Below, one piece after another: positions 15,114-18,613 of a stretch of 18,613 bases of DNA (position 1 is its first letter; every line of letters starts with the position of its first letter). The position numbers and the translations under genes were made by a program. The notes under the pieces were generated by a model. The model was not told the DNA's origin and did not search any database. It saw only the letters and a program-made list of their open reading frames with translations. The DNA is from JBAUHN01 sp049680295 (lineage in GTDB: Bacteria; Pseudomonadota; Alphaproteobacteria; Rhodobacterales; Rhodobacteraceae). Where the stretch lies: NCBI GenBank assembly GCA_049680295.1, contig JBAUHN010000161.1:1-18613 (forward strand). Direction: 5' to 3'.

Positions 15114-15142
15114 TTGACACCCGGTGCGACTCCTTCTATACG
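15114..15142 (+). promoter_or_regulatory. Strong candidate sigma70-type promoter of the str operon
   Basis: TTGACA (15114-15119) is a perfect -35 box. TATACG (15137-15142) follows at the ideal 17-base spacing. Transcription should begin near 15149, giving a leader of about 225 bases before the rpsL ATG. It is the best promoter match in the window. It lies 85 bases upstream of the divergent glycosyltransferase start. Confidence 0.82.
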
Positions 15143-15156
15143 CCCGCTATCTCGGA

Positions 15157-15242
15157 GGTGGGGGTCGCCCTGCCAGACCGTAATCAAAACTGAAGTGGTC
15201 ACGATCCGGTCTAATGCTGACCCGATCCTCTGTAAGCCCACC
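15157..15242 (+). promoter_or_regulatory. Nested-stem leader RNA domain upstream of rpsL
   Basis: Three nested stems can form together: GGTGGG/CCCACC (15157-15162 with 15237-15242), GGTC/GACC (15163-15166 with 15219-15222) and AGACCG/CGGTCT (15175-15180 with 15207-15212). Unpaired internal segments lie between them. The 3' strand of the closing stem shares bases 15240-15242 with the outer arm of the terminator that follows. This layout resembles a ligand- or protein-responsive leader. The domain was found by inspection only; no family is recognised. Confidence 0.45.
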
Positions 15243-15280
15243 GCGTCGTTTCCTCGGTACGGAAACGGAGGCGGTTTTTT
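15240..15280 (+). terminator. Intrinsic terminator (attenuator) inside the rpsL leader
   Basis: The inner stem is CGTTTCC (15247-15253) with GGAAACG (15261-15267), a perfect 7 bp. The outer stem is ACCGC (15240-15244) with GCGGT (15271-15275), 5 bp. TTTTTT (15275-15280) follows directly. On the minus strand no T tract follows, so it acts on + transcripts. Since it lies after the promoter at 15114 and before rpsL, the likely role is conditional termination of the str operon. The 93 bases from here to the rpsL ATG hold nothing else firm. Confidence 0.8.
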
Positions 15281-15373
15281 CGCTTTGCAGACGTGTAAAG
15301 TGAGCGATTTTAATCCGCATGGGGGGGTCCCTCTGTGCACACATATGTGAGCTTAGACGGGGATAAAACCGGA

Positions 15374-15745
15374 ATGCCAACGATCCAACAGCTGATCCGC
15401 AAACCGCGGCAGCCAAAAATTAAACGCTCGAAATCCATGCACTTGCAGGAATGCCCGCAAAAGCGCGGCGTTTGCACACGTGTCTACACCACCACGCCGA
15501 AAAAGCCGAACTCGGCGATGCGGAAAGTGGCCAAGGTACGCCTGACCAATGGTTTCGAAGTCATCAGCTACATCCCCGGCGAAAGCCACAACCTTCAGGA
15601 ACACTCTGTGGTTCTGATCCGCGGCGGCCGTGTCAAAGACCTTCCCGGTGTCCGTTACCACATTCTGCGTGGTGTTCTGGATACCCAAGGCGTCAAAGAC
15701 CGTAAACAACGTCGTTCGAAATACGGCGCCAAGCGTCCGAAGTAA
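15374..15745 (+). CDS. rpsL: 30S ribosomal protein S12
   Basis: This encodes 123 residues, the normal length, starting MPTIQQLIRKPRQP. The longer in-frame ATG at 15335 would add 13 residues not found in S12 and was rejected. GGGGA (15359-15363) is the likely ribosome-binding site. S12 lies at the decoding centre and controls accuracy. The conserved CPQKRGVCTRVYTTTPKKPN (about 27-46) and GGRVKDLPGVRYH (about 84-96) loops are present. Lys43 and Lys88, the classic streptomycin-resistance positions, are wild type. Asp89, the site methylthiolated by RimO where that enzyme exists, is present. It is first in the str operon, with rpsG 14 bases downstream. Confidence 0.99.
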   Translation: MPTIQQLIRKPRQPKIKRSKSMHLQECPQKRGVCTRVYTTTPKKPNSAMRKVAKVRLTNGFEVISYIPGESHNLQEHSVVLIRGGRVKDLPGVRYHILRGVLDTQGVKDRKQRRSKYGAKRPK

Positions 15746-15759
15746 GAGGAATTATTTAA

Positions 15760-16230
15760 ATGTCCCGTCGCCACGCAGCCGAAAAACGCGAAGTCCTTCC
15801 CGACGCCAAATATGGCGATCTGGTTTTGACGAAATTCATGAACAACCTGATGATCGACGGCAAAAAGTCGGTCGCAGAACGCATTGTCTATAACGCGATG
15901 ACCCGCGTCGAAGACAAGATCAAGCGCGCACCCATCGAAGTGTTCCACGAAGCGCTCGATAACATCAAACCCTCCGTCGAGGTGCGTTCGCGCCGCGTAG
16001 GTGGTGCCACCTATCAGGTGCCCGTTGAAGTCCGCCCCGAGCGTCGCGAAGCATTGGCCATCCGCTGGTTGATCAAAGCGTCCCGTTCGCGCAACGAAAA
16101 CACAATGGAAGAGCGCCTTGCAGGCGAGCTGATGGACGCCGTTCAGTCCCGCGGCACCGCCGTGAAAAAGCGCGAAGACACACACAAGATGGCCGACGCC
16201 AACAAAGCGTTCAGCCATTACCGTTGGTAA
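15760..16230 (+). CDS. rpsG: 30S ribosomal protein S7
   Basis: This encodes 156 residues starting MSRRHAAEKREVLPDAKYGD. The standard 156-residue length is kept and the C-terminus is the usual NKAFSHYRW. Conserved segments include FMNNLMIDGKKSVAERIVYNA (about 26-46) and VRSRRVGGATYQVPVEV (about 75-91). S7 nucleates assembly of the 30S head and contacts E-site tRNA and mRNA. AAGAGGA (15744-15750) lies 9 bases before the ATG. In E. coli S7 represses the operon at the rpsL-rpsG spacer. Here that spacer is only 14 bases, too short for such a site, so any S7 control must lie elsewhere. Confidence 0.99.
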   Translation: MSRRHAAEKREVLPDAKYGDLVLTKFMNNLMIDGKKSVAERIVYNAMTRVEDKIKRAPIEVFHEALDNIKPSVEVRSRRVGGATYQVPVEVRPERREALAIRWLIKASRSRNENTMEERLAGELMDAVQSRGTAVKKREDTHKMADANKAFSHYRW

Positions 16231-16234
16231 ATTC

Positions 16235-16251
16235 GCAGGTCTCAGACCTGC
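16235..16251 (+). other. Small hairpin between rpsG and fusA
   Basis: GCAGGTC (16235-16241) and GACCTGC (16245-16251) form a perfect 7-bp stem with a 3-base loop, just after the rpsG stop. No T tract follows. It may be a stability or processing element; its role is unknown. Confidence 0.5.
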
Positions 16252-16277
16252 AAGAAAGACACTGAGGAAGCAGCCCC

Positions 16278-18404
16278 ATGGCACGCGACTATCCGCTTAA
16301 ACGTTACCGGAACTTCGGCATTATGGCCCACATCGATGCAGGTAAGACGACCTGCAGCGAACGGATCCTGTTCTACACTGGCAAATCCCACAACATTGGC
16401 GAGGTGCACGATGGTGCGGCCACAATGGACTGGATGGAGCAGGAACAGGAACGCGGAATCACCATTACATCCGCCGCGACAACCACGTTCTGGCAGCGTC
16501 AGGAAGAGCCCACTCCAGAGGCAACATCTGACACCAAATACCGCATGAACATCATCGACACCCCCGGCCACGTTGACTTTACTATTGAAGTTGAGCGTTC
16601 TTTGGCGGTTCTTGATGGCGCGGTTGCTGTTTTGGATGCCAACGCTGGTGTTGAGCCGCAAACAGAAACTGTTTGGCGTCAGGCAGATCGCTACAAGGTG
16701 CCTCGGATTGTTTTTGTCAACAAAATGGACAAGATCGGTGCCGACTTCTTTAATTGCGTCAAGATGATCAAAGACCGGACAGGTGCCACACCTGCGCCGA
16801 TCCAGATCCCAATCGGTGCGGAAACCGAACTTGAAGGCATGATCGACTTGGTCACCATGGAAGAATGGGTCTGGGAAGGCGAAGACCTGGGCGCGTCCTG
16901 GGTGAAAAAGCCGATCCGCGACAGCCTGAAAGCCACGGCTGACGAATGGCGCGCGAACCTCATTGAGACTGCGGTTGAGATGGATGACGACGCGATGGAA
17001 AACTATTTGATGGACGGCGCCGAGCCGGATGAGGCGACTTTGCGCGACCTCATTCGCAAAGGCACGCTGGCGATCAAGTTTATCCCGGTTCTGTGTGGGT
17101 CCGCGTTCAAAAACAAAGGCGTTCAGCCATTGCTCAACGCTGTGATCGACTATCTGCCCAGCCCGCTGGACGTTGTTGACTACATGGGCTTCAAACCCGG
17201 CGACGAGACAGAAACCCGCGATATCCCGCGTCGTGCCGACGACGATATGGCATTCTCTGGTCTGGCGTTCAAAATCATGAACGACCCCTTCGTGGGATCG
17301 CTGACATTCACACGTGTCTACTCCGGCCAGTTGAAAAAAGGCGACACGCTTTTGAATTCGACCAAAGGTAAAAAAGAACGTGTTGGCCGCATGATGATGA
17401 TGCACTCGATCAACCGCGAGGAAATCGACGAAGCTTTTGCAGGTGACATCATAGCACTTGCCGGTCTGAAAGACACGACAACCGGTGACACGCTGTGCGC
17501 AGTCAACGATCCGGTGGTTCTGGAAACCATGACCTTCCCTGATCCGGTCATCGAGATCGCGGTTGAGCCGAAAACCAAAGCTGACCAGGAAAAAATGTCA
17601 GCCGGTCTGGCGCGTCTTGCAGCCGAAGATCCATCCTTCCGCGTGGAAACTGATCTTGAATCCGGTCAGACCATCATGAAGGGCATGGGCGAATTGCACC
17701 TCGACATCCTCGTGGACCGTCTGAAGCGTGAATTTAAGGTTGAGGCCAACATCGGTGCGCCGCAGGTGGCCTACCGTGAAACCGTGTCTCGTGAAGCTGA
17801 AATCATCTACACCCACAAGAAACAGTCGGGCGGCTCTGGCCAGTTCGCTGAGGTGAAAATGATCATTACGCCAACTGAACCGGGCGAAGGTTATTCGTTC
17901 GAGTCCCGTGTTGTCGGTGGTTCGGTGCCGAAAGAATACATTCCGGGCGTTGAAAAGGGTATCAAATCTGTCATGGATTCCGGTCCGTTGGCGGGTTTCC
18001 CCGTGATCGACTTCAAAGTGGCGCTGATCGAAGGCAAATACCACGACGTTGACTCCAGCGTCCTTGCGTTTGAAATCGCAGCCCGCATGGGGATGCGTGA
18101 AGGCATGAAAAAGGCCGGTGCGAAACTGCTGGAACCGATCATGAAAGTCGAAGTTGTCACACCCGAAGAATACACCGGCGGCATCATCGGCGATCTGACA
18201 TCGCGTCGTGGTCAGGTGCAGGGTCAGGACACCCGCGGCAACGCGATTGCGATCGACTGCTTTGTGCCGCTGGCGAATATGTTCGGCTATATCAACACAT
18301 TGCGGTCGATGTCGTCGGGTCGTGCGAACTTTACCATGCAGTTCGACCACTATGAGCCTGTTCCGCAGAACATCTCGGATGAGATTCAGGCGAAATTTGC
18401 ATAA
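16278..18404 (+). CDS. fusA: Translation elongation factor EF-G
   Basis: This encodes 708 residues, usual for EF-G. The GTPase motifs are intact: G1 AHIDAGKTT (17-25), switch I with RGITITSA, G3 DTPGHVDF (94-101), G4 NKMD (148-151) and G5 within CGSAFKNKG. Domains II-V follow, including GELHLDILVDRLKREF in domain III and GGSVPKEYIPGVEKG in domain IV. EF-G uses GTP to translocate tRNA and mRNA and, with RRF, to recycle ribosomes. The start is supported by GAGGAAG at 16264-16270. It is third in the str operon, 47 bases after rpsG. The tuf gene begins 87 bases downstream, beyond a pair of inverted palindromes. Confidence 0.99.
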   Translation: MARDYPLKRYRNFGIMAHIDAGKTTCSERILFYTGKSHNIGEVHDGAATMDWMEQEQERGITITSAATTTFWQRQEEPTPEATSDTKYRMNIIDTPGHVDFTIEVERSLAVLDGAVAVLDANAGVEPQTETVWRQADRYKVPRIVFVNKMDKIGADFFNCVKMIKDRTGATPAPIQIPIGAETELEGMIDLVTMEEWVWEGEDLGASWVKKPIRDSLKATADEWRANLIETAVEMDDDAMENYLMDGAEPDEATLRDLIRKGTLAIKFIPVLCGSAFKNKGVQPLLNAVIDYLPSPLDVVDYMGFKPGDETETRDIPRRADDDMAFSGLAFKIMNDPFVGSLTFTRVYSGQLKKGDTLLNSTKGKKERVGRMMMMHSINREEIDEAFAGDIIALAGLKDTTTGDTLCAVNDPVVLETMTFPDPVIEIAVEPKTKADQEKMSAGLARLAAEDPSFRVETDLESGQTIMKGMGELHLDILVDRLKREFKVEANIGAPQVAYRETVSREAEIIYTHKKQSGGSGQFAEVKMIITPTEPGEGYSFESRVVGGSVPKEYIPGVEKGIKSVMDSGPLAGFPVIDFKVALIEGKYHDVDSSVLAFEIAARMGMREGMKKAGAKLLEPIMKVEVVTPEEYTGGIIGDLTSRRGQVQGQDTRGNAIAIDCFVPLANMFGYINTLRSMSSGRANFTMQFDHYEPVPQNISDEIQAKFA

Positions 18405-18411
18405 CCGGGAT

Positions 18412-18433
18412 GGCGGGGTGAACCCCGCCCTAC
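18412..18433 (-). repeat. GTAG-headed REP-like palindrome (reverse copy of an inverted pair)
   Basis: On the minus strand it reads GTAGGGCGGGG, loop, CCCCGCC. The stem GGCGGGG (18412-18418) with CCCCGCC (18423-18429) is a perfect 7 bp with a 4-base loop. It is head to head with the forward copy at 18441-18463, so CCCTAC (18428-18433) and GTAGGG (18441-18446) can also pair. Confidence 0.6.
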
Positions 18434-18440
18434 CCAAACC

Positions 18441-18463
18441 GTAGGGTGGGATTTTCCCCACCG
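18441..18463 (+). repeat. GTAG-headed REP-like palindrome (forward copy of an inverted pair)
   Basis: The unit has a GTAG head (18441-18444), then GGTGGG (18445-18450), loop ATTTTC and CCCACC (18457-18462), a perfect 6-bp stem. The CGTAGGGTG...CACCG frame is identical to the unit at 3021-3046. It lies 18 bases before the tuf Shine-Dalgarno. Confidence 0.6.
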
Positions 18464-18491
18464 CCCAACTGAGAAAAATAAGGAGGCCACC

Positions 18492-18613
18492 ATGGCTAAG
18501 GCAAAGTTTGAACGCAATAAACCGCACGTTAACATTGGCACGATTGGTCACGTTGACCACGGCAAGACGACGTTGACGGCGGCGATCACCAAGTATTTCG
18601 GCGACTTTCAGGC
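18492..18613 (+). CDS. tuf: Translation elongation factor EF-Tu, 3' end outside window
   Basis: Only the first 40 full codons are in the window: MAKAKFERNKPHVNIGTIGH, then VDHGKTTLTAAITKYFGDFQ. The G1 (P-loop) motif GHVDHGKT is complete at residues 19-26 and identifies EF-Tu. EF-Tu delivers aminoacyl-tRNA to the ribosomal A site as a GTP complex. AGGAGG (18481-18486) is a near-perfect Shine-Dalgarno 5 bases before the ATG. As the last gene of the conserved rpsL-rpsG-fusA-tuf cluster it is probably transcribed with fusA. No promoter was recognised in the 87-base gap, which is largely occupied by the palindrome pair. Confidence 0.98.
   Translation, partial: MAKAKFERNKPHVNIGTIGHVDHGKTTLTAAITKYFGDFQ

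Noticed and set aside
15285..15314. Second promoter for rpsL (TTGCAG, 18 bases, TTTAAT)
   Set aside because: It is a weak match at both boxes and non-ideal spacing, but if real it would bypass the attenuator, so it should be kept in mind when mapping transcription starts.
15335..15373. ATG start adding 13 residues to S12
   Set aside because: S12 of this type begins MPTIQQLIRKP at 15374. The extension is not homologous to known S12.
1..18613. CRISPR arrays, insertion sequences, phage or defence genes
   Set aside because: No regularly spaced direct repeats, transposase, integrase or defence-type proteins were found. Coding content is housekeeping apart from three accessory genes.

Overview
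This window is the beta operon (secE-nusG-rplK-rplA-rplJ-rplL-rpoB-rpoC) followed by the str operon (rpsL-rpsG-fusA-tuf) of a bacterium. It is probably an alphaproteobacterium of the Rhodobacterales/Roseobacter type. That placement is inference from protein character (a 1378-residue RpoB, a 1413-residue RpoC, the L10 and L12 N-termini, a GC-rich coding bias) and from gene order. No rRNA or tRNA gene is present to confirm it.

Layout. Bases 1-1902 hold two accessory genes, both on the + strand: the 3' part of an ATP-grasp ligase and, 10 bases downstream, a C45-type Ntn-hydrolase/acyltransferase. From about 1947 a promoter-like sequence leads into secE. A terminator-like hairpin follows secE, then nusG, rplK, rplA, rplJ, rplL, rpoB and rpoC, all on the + strand. 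A strong two-way terminator (14132-14171) closes rpoC. A single minus-strand gene for a putative rhamnosyltransferase-family protein (14217-15029) sits between the two operons. A consensus-like promoter (15114-15142) then drives a long leader, followed by rpsL, rpsG, fusA and the first 122 bases of tuf.

The housekeeping genes are intact and conventional. RpoB and RpoC carry their catalytic and zinc-binding residues, and the usual rifampicin (RpoB) and streptomycin (S12) resistance positions are wild type. Together the genes encode protein export (SecE), transcription elongation (NusG, RpoB, RpoC) and translation (ribosomal proteins, EF-G, EF-Tu).

The interesting content is in the untranslated spacers. 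(1) The rpsL leader contains a nested stem domain whose closing strand overlaps the 5' arm of an intrinsic terminator placed after the promoter, an attenuator-like layout. (2) The rplA-rplJ spacer carries an L10-leader-like region, four mutually complementary segments, a duplicated ribosome-binding sequence and a 21-codon open frame ending 4 bases before rplJ. (3) Four GTAG-headed palindromes (2216, 3022, and an inverted pair at 18412-18463) look like REP/REPIN units. (4) The rplL-rpoB spacer is a chain of six hairpins, one of which reads as a terminator only on the minus strand. (5) A possible L1 operator lies upstream of rplK. All RNA structures were found by eye from base complementarity and have not been tested by folding or covariation.
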